From: Streptomyces rubrogriseus
GTDB lineage: Bacteria; Actinomycetota; Actinomycetes; Streptomycetales; Streptomycetaceae
Reading direction: 5' to 3'
Assembly (NCBI RefSeq): GCF_027947575.1
Contig: NZ_CP116256.1
Coordinates: 682,001-746,000, forward strand
Length of the DNA: 64,000 nt
In this document: one piece after another, positions 9,809-21,016 of the stretch
Position numbering within the stretch: position 1 is the stretch's first letter
How the letters are laid out: every line of letters starts with the position of its first letter
Notes under the pieces: model-generated
The model's database searches: none
What the model was told of the DNA's origin: nothing
Seen by the model: the letters and a program-made list of their open reading frames with translations, nothing else
Program-made: the position numbers and the translations under genes

Positions 9809-10972
9809 ATGGGCGAGGCTGTCGCGGGAACCGTCGGCGAGCGGTTCCGGGAGCTGTACGGGGCGGAGCCGGAGGGGGTGTGGGCGGCGCCGGGCCGGGT
9901 GAACCTCATCGGGGAGCACACCGACTACAACGACGGCTTCGTCATGCCCTTCGCCCTGCCGCACCAGGCCGTCGCCGCCGTCTCCCGGCGCGACGACGGC
10001 GTCCTGCGCCTGCACTCGGCCGACGTCGACGCCGGCCCGGTCGAGCTGCGCGTCGCCGACCTGACCCCCGGCTCGGACAAGTCCTGGACGGCGTACCCCT
10101 CGGGCGTCGTGTGGGCGCTGCGCGAGGCCGGACACGAGCTGACCGGTGCCGACGTCCACCTGGCCTCGACGGTCCCGTCGGGCGCGGGGCTCTCGTCCTC
10201 GGCGGCCCTGGAGGTCGTGCTGGCACTGGCGTTGAACGACCTGTACTCCCTCGGCCTGCGCGGCTGGCAGCTGGCCAGGCTGTGCCAGCGTGCGGAGAAC
10301 GTCTACGTCGGCGCCCCCGTCGGCATCATGGACCAGACGGCCTCCGCCTGCTGCGAGGCGGGGCACGCCCTCTTCCTCGACACCCGCGACCTCTCCCAGC
10401 GGCAGATCCCCTTCGACCTCGCCGCCGAGGGCATGCGCCTGCTGGTCGTCGACACCCGGGTCAAGCACTCCCACAGCGAGGGCGAGTACGGCAAGCGCCG
10501 CGCGGGCTGCGAGAAGGGCGCCGCGCTGCTGGGCGTCGACGCGCTGCGCGACGTGCCGTACGCCGACCTGGACGCGGCGCTGGAGCGGCTGGGCGACGAG
10601 GAGGAGGTGCGCCGCCTGGTCCGGCACGTGGTGACCGAGGACGAGCGCGTCGAACGGGTGGTCGCGCTGCTGGAGTCCGGCGACACCCGGGCCATCGGAC
10701 CCGTCCTGGTCGAGGGCCACGCCTCGCTGCGCGACGACTTCCGCATCTCCTGCCCCGAGCTCGACCTGGTCGTCGACACGGCCCTGGCCTCCGGCGCCCT
10801 CGGCGCCCGGATGACCGGCGGCGGCTTCGGCGGCTCGGCGATCGTCCTGGTGGAGGCCGCCGACGTGGACGCCGTCACCAAGGCGGTCGAGGACGCCTTC
10901 GCCGCGGCGGGCCTCAAGGGTCCGCGGGTCTTCGAGGCGGTGCCCTCGGCGGGGGCGCGGCGCCTGGTCTGA
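9809..10972 (+). CDS. galK: Galactokinase
   Basis: Phosphorylates galactose with ATP to galactose-1-phosphate. The 387-residue GHMP kinase has the galactokinase signature GRVNLIGEHTDYNDGFVMP, motif 2 VPSGAGLSSSAALEV and the C-terminal GARMTGGGFGGSAIVL. The ATG at 9809 is 32 bp after galE and gives the normal family length; a small gap within the operon is usual for galE-galK. It ends 3 bp before the convergent acetyltransferase gene, with no visible terminator between them. Confidence 0.95.
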   Translation: MGEAVAGTVGERFRELYGAEPEGVWAAPGRVNLIGEHTDYNDGFVMPFALPHQAVAAVSRRDDGVLRLHSADVDAGPVELRVADLTPGSDKSWTAYPSGVVWALREAGHELTGADVHLASTVPSGAGLSSSAALEVVLALALNDLYSLGLRGWQLARLCQRAENVYVGAPVGIMDQTASACCEAGHALFLDTRDLSQRQIPFDLAAEGMRLLVVDTRVKHSHSEGEYGKRRAGCEKGAALLGVDALRDVPYADLDAALERLGDEEEVRRLVRHVVTEDERVERVVALLESGDTRAIGPVLVEGHASLRDDFRISCPELDLVVDTALASGALGARMTGGGFGGSAIVLVEAADVDAVTKAVEDAFAAAGLKGPRVFEAVPSAGARRLV

Positions 10973-10975
10973 CGG

Positions 10976-11431
10976 TCAGCCGAGCCGCTTCACCAGCGTG
11001 TACTCCGTGATCCCCGGCGGGTAGTCGGGGATCACGCACATGACGTCGTAGCCGCGTTTCGTGTAGAAGCCCGGGGCCTGGAAGTCCCAGGTCTCCACCC
11101 GGGCGGCGGCGCAGCCCCGTTCGGTGCGGGCGGTGCGCTCCGCCTCGTCGAGGAGGGCGGAGCCGAGGCCCGCGCCGCGGTGGCCGCCGTCCACCCACAG
11201 GTAGGTCACGTGGAGCCAGGTCGCCCAGGTGTGCCCGACCAGGCCGCCCGCCAGGCCACCGGTGGCGTCCAGCACCCACACGTGCAACGGGAATTCGCGT
11301 TCGTGAGGGGTTCCGCGCAGCGAACGCAGCACGGAGGAGGCCGCTGTGTTCGTCTCCCGCAGGCGGGTGCGCAGCAGATCGCGCCGTTCCCTGTCGACTT
11401 CTGTCACAAGACGAAACATGCGGCTCACCAT
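10976..11431 (-). CDS. GNAT-family N-acetyltransferase
   Basis: A 151-residue single-domain GNAT protein. The acetyl-CoA loop is VDGGHRGAGLGSALLDEAE (a variant of R/Q-x-x-G-x-G/A) after the beta strand LHVTYLWV. The C-terminal FYTKRGYDVMCVI is the usual motif B end. Substrate unknown. A start at 11431 is given; MFRLV at 11419 has a better-placed GGTGAG and is equally possible. It is convergent with galK and divergent from the response regulator, so it has its own promoter in 11432-11670. Confidence 0.8.
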   Translation of the reverse strand: MVSRMFRLVTEVDRERRDLLRTRLRETNTAASSVLRSLRGTPHEREFPLHVWVLDATGGLAGGLVGHTWATWLHVTYLWVDGGHRGAGLGSALLDEAERTARTERGCAAARVETWDFQAPGFYTKRGYDVMCVIPDYPPGITEYTLVKRLG

Positions 11432-11670
11432 AAACGTGCCGCGGAGTCAGTTCTGCAAAGAGCCTTCCCCTCCCGGCCCCCGCCCGTACTCTGATGAGCA
11501 GCACCGGTGGGGGCCGGTGCCGTTCAGGGGGCGAGACAGCCGGGTTCGACGCCCGGGAACAGCACAGCTGGACGCGGGCCCCGGCGTTCACCCGTGCCGG
11601 TGCCGTCGTCCGAGGACGGACAGACGATGGGTATCCCCTGCTCCTGGCGGAGCTCGGGGGAGGGGGTTTC

Positions 11671-12450
11671 GTGGTTCGTATCCGAGTCCTGGTCGTCGAC
11701 GACCATCGCATCTTCGCCGAGTCGCTCGCGGCCGCCCTGGCCGCCGAGCCCGACGTCGACGTCTCCGCGGCCGGCAGCGGTCCGGCCGCACTGCGCTGCC
11801 TGGAGCGGGCCGCGTCCGAGGGGCGGCGGTTCGACGTGCTGCTCGTCGACGCCGACCTGGGCGGCCACCTGCCCGGCGTCCGGCCCGCCGTGCCCGTGCG
11901 GGACGGCAACGAGGACGGGCTGGTGGACGGGATCTCGCTGGTCGCCGGGGTGCGTTCGGGCCAGCCGGGCGTACGGACCGTCGTGCTCGCCGAGAAGGAC
12001 GACCCGCGGCGGGCGGCCCTCGCGCTGGGGGCCGGGGCCTCGGGGTGGGTGGCCAAGGACTGCTCCCTGTCGCGGCTGCTCAGCGTCATCCGGGGCGTCC
12101 TGCGCGACGAGACGCATCTGCCGCCCGCCCTGCTCACCGGCGTCCTGCGCGAGCTGACCGCGGCCCGCAAGCACCGCACCGAGAGCGAGCTGCTGGTGGA
12201 GTCGCTGACCCCGCGCGAGCGCGAGGTGCTGCGCTGCATGGTCGCCGGGCTGGGCCGCAAGGCGGTCGCGGAGCGGCTGTACCTGTCTCCGCACACGGTC
12301 CGCACCCACATGCAGAACGTGCTGGGCAAGCTGGGCGTCCACTCCACCCTGGCCGCCGTGGCGCTGGCCCGCAGGGCCGGAGTGGGGCCGGCGGACCTGG
12401 ACGGGCCCTCAGCCGGGGATGTTGTCGAACGGGGCGGTCAGCTGGCGTAG
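11671..12450 (+). CDS. Orphan LuxR/NarL-family response regulator
   Basis: A 259-residue regulator. The receiver begins VVDDHRIFAES and keeps the phosphoacceptor (LLVDADLGG), then has an unusual 20-residue insertion after that strand (HLPGVRPAVPVRDGNEDG). The Thr/Ser switch is Ala in VVLAEKD, while Lys is kept in GWVAKD. The C-terminal helix-turn-helix is LTPREREVLRCMVAG and HTVRTHMQNVLGKLGVHS. GTG 11671 has a GGGAGGGGG site in front. No kinase is near. Its plan matches the regulator at 4460, and the two flank the gal genes. Its 3' end overlaps the convergent MarR gene by 42 bp. Confidence 0.85.
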   Translation: MVRIRVLVVDDHRIFAESLAAALAAEPDVDVSAAGSGPAALRCLERAASEGRRFDVLLVDADLGGHLPGVRPAVPVRDGNEDGLVDGISLVAGVRSGQPGVRTVVLAEKDDPRRAALALGAGASGWVAKDCSLSRLLSVIRGVLRDETHLPPALLTGVLRELTAARKHRTESELLVESLTPREREVLRCMVAGLGRKAVAERLYLSPHTVRTHMQNVLGKLGVHSTLAAVALARRAGVGPADLDGPSAGDVVERGGQLA

Positions 12451-12906
12451 CAGCGCCGCCAGTTCGGTGCGCTGGGCGCGGGAGAGTTCGCCCAGGATCG
12501 CGCGCTCCTGGGCCAGCAGGCCGGCCAGCGACTGGTCGGCGCGGTCCCGGCCCTCGTCCGTGAGCCGGACCAGGACGCCGCGCCGGTCGCTGGGGTCGGG
12601 CAGGCGCTCCACCAGGCCCTTCTTCGCCAGCCGGTCGATCCGGTTGGTCATCGTGCCCGACGTGACCAGGGTCTGGGTGAGGAGCTGCCCCGGTGAGAGC
12701 TGGTAGGGGGTGCCCGCGCGGCGCAGGGCCGTCAGTACGTCGAACTCCCACGGCTCGAGATTGTGTTCGGAGAAGGCCAGCCGGCGTGCGCGGTCCAGGT
12801 GCCGGGCCAGCCTGCTGACGCGGCTCAGCACCTCGAGCGGTTCCACGTCGAGGTCCGGGCGCTCCCGGCGCCATGCTGCGACCAGCCGATCGACCTCGTC
12901 CTCCAT
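12409..12906 (-). CDS. MarR-family transcriptional regulator
   Basis: A 165-residue winged-helix repressor. It has the MarR core: LEPWEFDVLTALRRAGTP, SPGQLLTQTLVTSGTMTNRIDRLAKKGLVER (recognition helix) and wing DPSDRRGVLVRLTDEG. The frame stays open upstream to 13056, but that extra part only translates the tandem repeat (VDIK repeats), so the ATG at 12906 (MEDEVDRLV) is chosen; it may be leaderless. It is divergent from the methyltransferase, with six 15-bp repeats between them that are good candidates for its own operator. The target ligand is unknown. Confidence 0.88.
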   Translation of the reverse strand: MEDEVDRLVAAWRRERPDLDVEPLEVLSRVSRLARHLDRARRLAFSEHNLEPWEFDVLTALRRAGTPYQLSPGQLLTQTLVTSGTMTNRIDRLAKKGLVERLPDPSDRRGVLVRLTDEGRDRADQSLAGLLAQERAILGELSRAQRTELAALLRQLTAPFDNIPG

Positions 12907-12924
12907 GACGATCAGTGTAGTGGT

Positions 12925-13014
12925 TGTGTCGATGTGAAGTCTCTTGATGTCGACTCTCTCGATGTCAACTGTCTTGGCGGCTACTGTCTTGATGTCGACT
13001 GTCTTGACGTCGAG
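12925..13014. repeat. Six tandem 15-bp repeats between marR-type gene and methyltransferase
   Basis: Six consecutive 15-bp units start at 12925, 12940, 12955, 12970, 12985 and 13000. The consensus is TGTCTTGATGTCGAC; the unit at 12970 is the most diverged. The last unit runs into TCTTGACGTCGAGA (13002-13015), a near-perfect palindrome of the type bound by MarR dimers. The array fills the divergent promoter region and probably controls both genes. Confidence 0.85.
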
Positions 13015-13070
13015 AGACTTTGCGGGTGACGCTGGGTACCCGTCCCGCACGGACACCCTCTGGAGGCTCC

Positions 13071-13955
13071 ATGCCCGCCACCGCCCCCACCTGGGACCCC
13101 GCCCAGTACCTGCGCCACGCCGGCCACCGCGCCCGCCCCTTCACCGACCTCCTCGCCCGGATCCCGGACCTCCCCGCGGACCCGCCCCGCATCGCCGACC
13201 TCGGCTGCGGCCCCGGCAACGTCACCGTGCTGCTCGCCGACCGCTGGCCCACCGCCCGCATCACCGGCTACGACAACTCGCCCCGGATGCTCGAACGCGC
13301 CCGGCAGTACGCCGGCCCCACCTCCGGCGGCGGCCACCTCGACTTCGCCCCGGCCGACGCCCGCTCCTGGACCCCCGACGAGCCCTGCGACCTCCTCGTC
13401 AGCAACGCCACCCTCCAGTGGGTCCCCGGCCACGCCGACCTCTTCCCCGGCTGGATCGACCGACTCGCCCCCGGCGGCACCCTCGCCCTCCAGGTGCCCG
13501 GCAACTTCGACGCCCCCAGCCACCGCCTGATGCGCGAACTCGCCGACTCCCGGCGCTGGCGGGAGCGTCTGGCCGGTGTCCTGCGCCACGACGACGCCGT
13601 CCTCACCCCCGAGGGCTACCTGGCCCACCTGACCGCCGCCGGTTGCACCGCCGACGTGTGGGAGACGACGTACGTCCACCTGCTGCCCGGCGACGACGCC
13701 GTCCTCGACTGGGTCAAGGGGACGGGGCTGCGGCCCGTACTGGACGCCCTCGACGACGACCCGGCCGCCCGCGACGCCTTCGTCGACGAGTACCGGGCCG
13801 TCCTGCGCGCCGCCTACCCCGCCCAGGCGCACGGCACCCCCTTCCCCTTCCGCCGCGTCTTCGCCGTCGCACGGAAGCCCGCGGGGTCCGTGGGGTCCGT
13901 TGGGCCTGCGGGATCCGTGGGATCCGTGGGGCCCGCTCGGGAGGCAGGCCGATGA
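13071..13955 (+). CDS. SAM-dependent methyltransferase, trans-aconitate 2-methyltransferase-like
   Basis: A 294-residue class I methyltransferase. SAM motif I is IADLGCGPGNVTVLLADRWP, followed by ITGYDNSPRMLERARQ and LLVSNATLQWVPGHADLF. The WDPAQYLRHAGHRARPFTDL opening and overall length resemble Tam (trans-aconitate methyltransferase). TGGAGG lies 5 nt before the ATG. The last 20 residues are low complexity (GSVGSVGPA twice), from a short DNA repeat around 13886-13935. It overlaps the VOC gene by 4 bp, and both are probably controlled by the MarR protein next door. Confidence 0.8.
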   Translation: MPATAPTWDPAQYLRHAGHRARPFTDLLARIPDLPADPPRIADLGCGPGNVTVLLADRWPTARITGYDNSPRMLERARQYAGPTSGGGHLDFAPADARSWTPDEPCDLLVSNATLQWVPGHADLFPGWIDRLAPGGTLALQVPGNFDAPSHRLMRELADSRRWRERLAGVLRHDDAVLTPEGYLAHLTAAGCTADVWETTYVHLLPGDDAVLDWVKGTGLRPVLDALDDDPAARDAFVDEYRAVLRAAYPAQAHGTPFPFRRVFAVARKPAGSVGSVGPAGSVGSVGPAREAGR

Positions 13956-14329
13956 TCACCGGTCTCGACCACGTGCAGCTCGCCGTGCCGCCCGGCGCGG
14001 AGGAGCCGCTGCGCGCCTTCTACACCGGCGTCCTCGGCATGACCGAGGTCCCCAAGCCGCCCGTGCTCGCCGCTCACGGCGGCTGCTGGTTCCAGGCCGG
14101 CGCCGTCCACCTCCACCTGGGCGTCGAGACGGCCGGCTTCCGGCCCGCCCGCAAGGCCCACCCCGGGCTGCGGGTCACCGGGATCGACGCGTACGCCGCC
14201 CGCCTGGAGGCCCACGGCACGCCCGTCACCTGGGACCACGACCTCCCCGGACACCGGCGCTTCTACTGCGCCGATCCCGTCGGCAACCGCCTGGAGTTCC
14301 TGGAACCGGACGGCCCCGCCCGCCCCTGA
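13952..14329 (+). CDS. VOC-superfamily (glyoxalase/dioxygenase fold) protein
   Basis: A 125-residue protein with one pair of beta-alpha-beta-beta-beta modules. ITGLDHVQLAVPPG holds the first metal-ligand His, AVHLHLGVE follows, and FYCADPVGNRLEFLEPDG is the typical end with the C-terminal Glu ligand. Substrate unknown; such proteins include glyoxalases and antibiotic-binding proteins. Its ATG overlaps the methyltransferase stop (ATGA), so the two are coupled. It converges with the CoA-transferase gene 12 bp away. Confidence 0.8.
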   Translation: MITGLDHVQLAVPPGAEEPLRAFYTGVLGMTEVPKPPVLAAHGGCWFQAGAVHLHLGVETAGFRPARKAHPGLRVTGIDAYAARLEAHGTPVTWDHDLPGHRRFYCADPVGNRLEFLEPDGPARP

Positions 14330-14341
14330 CCCGGGCCGGGC

Positions 14342-15517
14342 TCACACCACGCCGTCCGCGGCGAGCGCGTCGATGTCCTCCTGCGACAGCCCGAGACCGC
14401 CGAGTACGGCGCGGGTGTGCTCGCCCAGCGCCGGGACCGCCTCCATGCGGGGCGCGTCCCCGGTCCATCCCGGCGGTGCCAGTGCCGGGACCGGGCCGGC
14501 CGGGGTGGGCACCTCGTGCAGGCGTCCGCGTGCGGCCAGCTGCGGGTGGTCCCACACCTCGGCGAGCGTGTTCACCCGCGCGTTGGCGAGGGGCACCGCG
14601 TCGAGCAGCTCGACCGCCTCGGCGGCGGTCAGCTGCGCGAACCGGGCCGCGATCAGCGCGCCCAGCTCCTCCCGGTGCGCGTTTCGGTCCGCGTTGGTGG
14701 CGTAGTGCGGATGCCCGGCCAGCTCCGGACGGTCCAGGAAGCCCGCGCAGAAGCCCTGCCACTCGCGCTCGTTCTGCACCGCCGTCATCACGACCTTCCC
14801 GTCGCCCGCCGTGAACGGGCCGTACGGATAGATCGTCGCGTGCGAGGCGCCCGCCCGCGGCGGCGGCCGGCCGCCCTCGAAGGCGTAGTACAGGGGAAAG
14901 CCCAGCCACTCCACGGTGGCCTCCAGCATCGACACGTCCAGGTGCGTGCCCCGTCCCGTCCGGCCGCGTTCGAGGAGCGCGGCGAGGACAGAGCTGTACG
15001 CGTACATCCCGGCGGCGACGTCCGACACCGGAATGCCCGCCTTGGCCATGTCGTCCGGCGTGCCGGTGACCGACAGCAGCCCCGACTCGGACTGCACCAG
15101 CAGGTCGTACGCCTTGCGGTCCGCGTAGGGGCCCGGCGCGCCGTAGCCGGAGATGTCGCACACGATCAGCTCCGGATGCGCGGCACGCAGCTCCCGCGCG
15201 CCCAGTCCGGCCCGCGCGGCCGCGCCCGGCGCCAGGTTCTGCAGGAAGACGTCCGCGTCCGCGATCAGCCTGCGCAGCAGCTCCAGGCCGCGCGGATCCT
15301 TGAAGTCCAGGGTGAGGGACTCCTTGTTGCGGTTGACCCACACGAAGTGCGAGCTGAGCCCCCGCACCCGGGTGTCGTACGCCCGCGCGAAGTCCCCCGT
15401 CCCCGGGCGCTCCACCTTGATCACCCGGGCGCCGAGGTCGGCGAGCTGACGGCTGGCGTAGGGCGCGGCGATCGCCTGCTCCAGCGCGACGACGGTGACT
15501 CCGCGCAGCGGTTGCAT
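14342..15517 (-). CDS. CaiB/BaiF-family CoA transferase
   Basis: A 391-residue class III CoA-transferase that moves CoA between carboxylic acids in the cytoplasm. The opening is PLRGVTVVALEQAIAAPYAS, then GARVIKVERPGTGDFAR. The catalytic Asp is expected in RKAYDLLVQSESGL, with the later family motif AGMYAYSSVLAALLER. The acyl substrate cannot be read from sequence. It starts 39 bp after the TetR gene on the same strand and so may be the last gene of a desaturase-TetR-CoA-transferase operon, in keeping with lipid metabolism. Confidence 0.88.
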   Translation of the reverse strand: MQPLRGVTVVALEQAIAAPYASRQLADLGARVIKVERPGTGDFARAYDTRVRGLSSHFVWVNRNKESLTLDFKDPRGLELLRRLIADADVFLQNLAPGAAARAGLGARELRAAHPELIVCDISGYGAPGPYADRKAYDLLVQSESGLLSVTGTPDDMAKAGIPVSDVAAGMYAYSSVLAALLERGRTGRGTHLDVSMLEATVEWLGFPLYYAFEGGRPPPRAGASHATIYPYGPFTAGDGKVVMTAVQNEREWQGFCAGFLDRPELAGHPHYATNADRNAHREELGALIAARFAQLTAAEAVELLDAVPLANARVNTLAEVWDHPQLAARGRLHEVPTPAGPVPALAPPGWTGDAPRMEAVPALGEHTRAVLGGLGLSQEDIDALAADGVV

Positions 15518-15556
15518 GCCCTCAGCCCTCAGTTCTCCGCCTCCAGTTCTCCGCCC

Positions 15557-16234
15557 TCAGCTCTTGCGGTGCCCTATCAGCCGCGGCTTCGGCTCCAGTC
15601 CGTCCAGGCCGTGCCACGCCAGGTTCACCAGGTGCGCCGCCACCTCCGCCTTCTTCGGGCGGCGCACGTCCAGCCACCACTGGCCGGTCAGCGCCACCAT
15701 GCCGACCAGCGCCTGCGCGTAAAGCGGGGCCAGCTTGGCGTCGAAGCCGCGGCTCTTGAACTCGCGGCCCAGGATGTCCTCCACCTGGGTGGCGATGTCC
15801 GAGATGAGGGAGGCGAAGGTACCGGTCGACTGCGGGATGGGGGAGTCGCGGACCAGGATGCGGAAGCCGTCCGTGTACTCCTCGATGTAGTCCAGGAGCG
15901 CGAAGGCGGCCTGCTCGCACAGCTCACGCGGGTGACCGGCGGTCAGCGAGCCGGTCACCATGTCGAGCAGCCGCCGCATCTCGCGGTCCACGACGACCGC
16001 GTACAGGCCCTCCTTGCCGCCGAAGTGCTCGTAGACCACCGGCTTGGAGACCCCGGCCTTCGCCGCGATCTCCTCCACGGACGTGCCCTCGAAACCCTTC
16101 GCCGCGAAGAGGGTGCGGCCGATCTCCAGCAACTGCTGGCGTCGCTCGGCACCGGTCATCCGGGTGCGACGCGCTCGCCGCGGCTTCTCGTTGCCTGGGG
16201 TGCTGCTGGAGTCGGTCGCCACGGCGTCAATCAT
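15557..16234 (-). CDS. TetR-family regulator, probable repressor of the desaturase
   Basis: A 225-residue protein with an N-terminal TetR helix-turn-helix (LLEIGRTLFAAKGFEGTSVE, then IAAKAGVSKPVVYEHFGGKE) after a 35-residue basic tail. The C-terminal ligand domain is all-helical. The ATG overlaps the desaturase stop by 4 bp (ATGA at 16231-16234), so it is co-translated with it, and it probably senses an acyl-CoA. Overlapping palindromes at 17321-17339, upstream of the desaturase, are its likely operator. Confidence 0.88.
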   Translation of the reverse strand: MIDAVATDSSSTPGNEKPRRARRTRMTGAERRQQLLEIGRTLFAAKGFEGTSVEEIAAKAGVSKPVVYEHFGGKEGLYAVVVDREMRRLLDMVTGSLTAGHPRELCEQAAFALLDYIEEYTDGFRILVRDSPIPQSTGTFASLISDIATQVEDILGREFKSRGFDAKLAPLYAQALVGMVALTGQWWLDVRRPKKAEVAAHLVNLAWHGLDGLEPKPRLIGHRKS

Positions 16235-17241
16235 GCCGCCTTCGCCGTCTCCTTCCGGCGGCGGGCGCCGTCTTGATCCGTGTTGCGGCGCGAATCGATA
16301 CGCGAGCGTGACGGCCAGCGCACGTCGTACGCCCACCCCAGCTGCTCGAACCAGCGGATCAGCCGGGCACTCGAATCGAGCTGCCCGCGCATCACCCCGT
16401 GCCGCGCCGAGGTCGGGTCCGCGTGGTGCAGGTTGTGCCAGGACTCGCCGCAGGACAGGATCGCCAGCCACCAGACGTTGCCCGAGCGGTCCCGGGACTT
16501 GAAGGGACGCTTGCCCACGGCGTGGCAGATCGAGTTGATCGACCAGGTCACGTGGTGCAGCAACGCCACCCGCACGAGTGAACCCCAGAAGAACCCGGTG
16601 AACGCGCCCCACCAGGACATCGTCACCAGTCCGCCGATCAGCGCGGGCAGCGCCAGGGACACCACGGTCCACAGGACGAACTGGCGGGAGACCGCCCGCA
16701 GCGCGGGGTCCTTGATCAGGTCCGGCGCGTACTTCTCCTGCGGCGTCTGCTCCTCGTCGAACATCCAGGCGATGTGGGCCCACCACAGGCCCTTGATCAG
16801 GGCGGGCACCGTCTCGCCGTACCGCCACGGCGAATGCGGGTCGCCCTCGTCGTCGGAGAACTTGTGGTGCTTGCGGTGGTCGGCCACCCAGCGGACCAGC
16901 GGCCCCTCGACGGCCATCGAGCCGGCGATCGCCAACGCGATCTTCAACGGCCGCTTCGCCTTGAAGGAACCGTGGGTGAAGTGGCGGTGGAACCCGATGG
17001 TGATGCCGTGGCAGCCCAGGAAGTAGAAGAAGACCAGCAGCCCCAGGTCCAGCCAGCTCACGCCCCAGCCCCACGCCAGTGGCACCGCCGCCACCAGCGC
17101 GAGGAACGGAAGGGTGATGAACAGCAGCAGCGTGATCTGCTCGATCGACCGCTTCTGCTCACCGCCCAGCGTGGCGGAGGGCGCCGCGGCGTCGCCTGCG
17201 GGCTGCGGAGCGTCTGGGATCACATCGGAACTCGTGGTCAT
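16231..17241 (-). CDS. Membrane fatty acid desaturase (acyl-CoA delta-9 type)
   Basis: A 336-residue integral membrane di-iron desaturase. The three histidine boxes are present: [18 protein letters not shown] and [11 protein letters not shown]. Hydrophobic pairs lie near residues 38-80 and 170-205. It introduces a double bond into saturated acyl chains, which controls membrane fluidity. The ATG at 17241 (MTTSSDV) is chosen over the longer open frame because AGGGGA lies 7 nt upstream. It heads the operon with the TetR gene and the CoA transferase. Confidence 0.9.
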   Translation of the reverse strand: MTTSSDVIPDAPQPAGDAAAPSATLGGEQKRSIEQITLLLFITLPFLALVAAVPLAWGWGVSWLDLGLLVFFYFLGCHGITIGFHRHFTHGSFKAKRPLKIALAIAGSMAVEGPLVRWVADHRKHHKFSDDEGDPHSPWRYGETVPALIKGLWWAHIAWMFDEEQTPQEKYAPDLIKDPALRAVSRQFVLWTVVSLALPALIGGLVTMSWWGAFTGFFWGSLVRVALLHHVTWSINSICHAVGKRPFKSRDRSGNVWWLAILSCGESWHNLHHADPTSARHGVMRGQLDSSARLIRWFEQLGWAYDVRWPSRSRIDSRRNTDQDGARRRKETAKAA

Positions 17242-17320
17242 GCGCGTCCCCTGTGGGGTCGAGGGTGGGGTCGTGTGGTGTGGCCGGTGCCGGGCTGCGG
17301 GAACCATGCACGGTTTTCCT

Positions 17321-17339
17321 ACGGTTCCGTAACCTACGG
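17321..17339. promoter_or_regulatory. Overlapping palindromes upstream of the desaturase (candidate TetR operator)
   Basis: ACGG-TT-CCGT (17321-17330), GGTTCCGTAACC (17323-17334, 10 of 12 symmetric) and CCGTA-ACC-TACGG (17327-17339) overlap about 80 bp upstream of the desaturase start. Nested symmetry of this kind is typical of TetR-family operators. The remainder of the 305-bp gap to ppc holds the ppc promoter region, with no other clear signal. Confidence 0.5.
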
Positions 17340-17546
17340 CGACGTAAGTATGGCAGTGCGTGGCCGCGCGGCAAGAGCCCCAGAGCCTGCGCGTCCTGGC
17401 CGACACCTATCCTGGGAGTCGGTCGGACAGCGCGGTCCGCTCTGATTACTTCCCGGACGTCCGGCCCGGTAAGCGGCGCCCGCCGCGCGAGACGGCCGTC
17501 CGGGTTCCCTCCCAGACGAGCTTCAACACTGCAAGGAGCCGCACCT

Positions 17547-20282
<2,736 letters not shown>

Positions 20283-20289
20283 CAACAAC

Positions 20290-20328
20290 TGCGGGCAGTC
20301 GTGCCGCTGGGGCGGCACGGGTGGGCGC
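20290..20328 (+). repeat. 39-bp dispersed repeat, copy 2, with hairpin
   Basis: Identical to 5357-5395 and starting 7 bp after the ppc stop codon. The stem CGTGCCGC/GCGGCACG could end ppc transcription. More GC-rich inverted sequence follows up to about 20400. No gene is evident in 20329-20457. Confidence 0.75.
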
Positions 20329-20457
20329 AGGCGGCGCCCCTCAAGCGCCGGGCTGCGCGACTCACCCCGCGCCCACCCCCGGCGCCCCGCACGGGAAAAC
20401 ACCGGTGCCCCGAGCTCGTACAGAGCCCGGGGCACCCCCACGTCGTACGCCAAAACC

Positions 20458-20964
20458 TCACACCGCGAGGAACGCCGCCGTCAGCAGCCCAACCCCCACC
20501 CCCGCCATCCCCCAGGCCACCCGAGTCCGCCGCAACCCCCCGGCCACGACCACCGACGCAAGCAACAAAGCCCCACCCAACGGCACCCACGCGTACAGCA
20601 CCCCGGCCGGCCCCGACCGCACCACCTCGTCACCGCCGGGCTTCACCACCACCGAATACGTCCGCCCCTTCGACACGGCGACCGAGTCCTCGATGACGAC
20701 CCGCTCCCGCGGCTGCGACCCCGCCGACACCGGCGAGTATGGCCCGCTGCACGAACCGTCGGCGCAGCGCGTCACCTCGACCGTGCCCCGCTCCCGCCCC
20801 TTGGTCAGCAACACGTGCTGCGCGGTCCCCCAGGACGCCCACACACCCGCGATCAGGATCAGCGCCGCGACCGTACCCATCGACGCGACCCGGCCGAACC
20901 GCAGCACTGCGGACGAGGCCTGACGGGGACGGGCGGCGGCGGAGGCAGGCATGGCCGGGATCAT
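20458..20964 (-). CDS. Membrane protein of unknown function (DUF3592-like plan)
   Basis: A 168-residue protein with one N-terminal membrane helix (VASMGTVAALILIAGVWASW), an extracytoplasmic beta-rich part of about 75 residues with a Cys pair (TRCADGSCSG), and two C-terminal helices (WVPLGGALLLASVVVAGG and WGMAGVGVGLLTAAFLAV). This layout recalls DUF3592 proteins, but I cannot confirm it. The ATG at 20964 or 20952 could be used; neither has a strong ribosome-binding site. It follows pth on the same strand after 52 bp. Confidence 0.65.
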   Translation of the reverse strand: MIPAMPASAAARPRQASSAVLRFGRVASMGTVAALILIAGVWASWGTAQHVLLTKGRERGTVEVTRCADGSCSGPYSPVSAGSQPRERVVIEDSVAVSKGRTYSVVVKPGGDEVVRSGPAGVLYAWVPLGGALLLASVVVAGGLRRTRVAWGMAGVGVGLLTAAFLAV

Positions 20965-21016
20965 TGGCCATACCTACGCGCCCGGTCAACTCACCCGTGC
21001 ACCATCGACGGACAAG

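Noticed and set aside
12925..13014. Tandem repeats as a possible CRISPR array or as an N-terminal extension of the MarR protein
   Set aside because: Units are contiguous with no spacers and there are no cas genes. The translated VDIK repeat is not part of the MarR fold and lacks a start signal.
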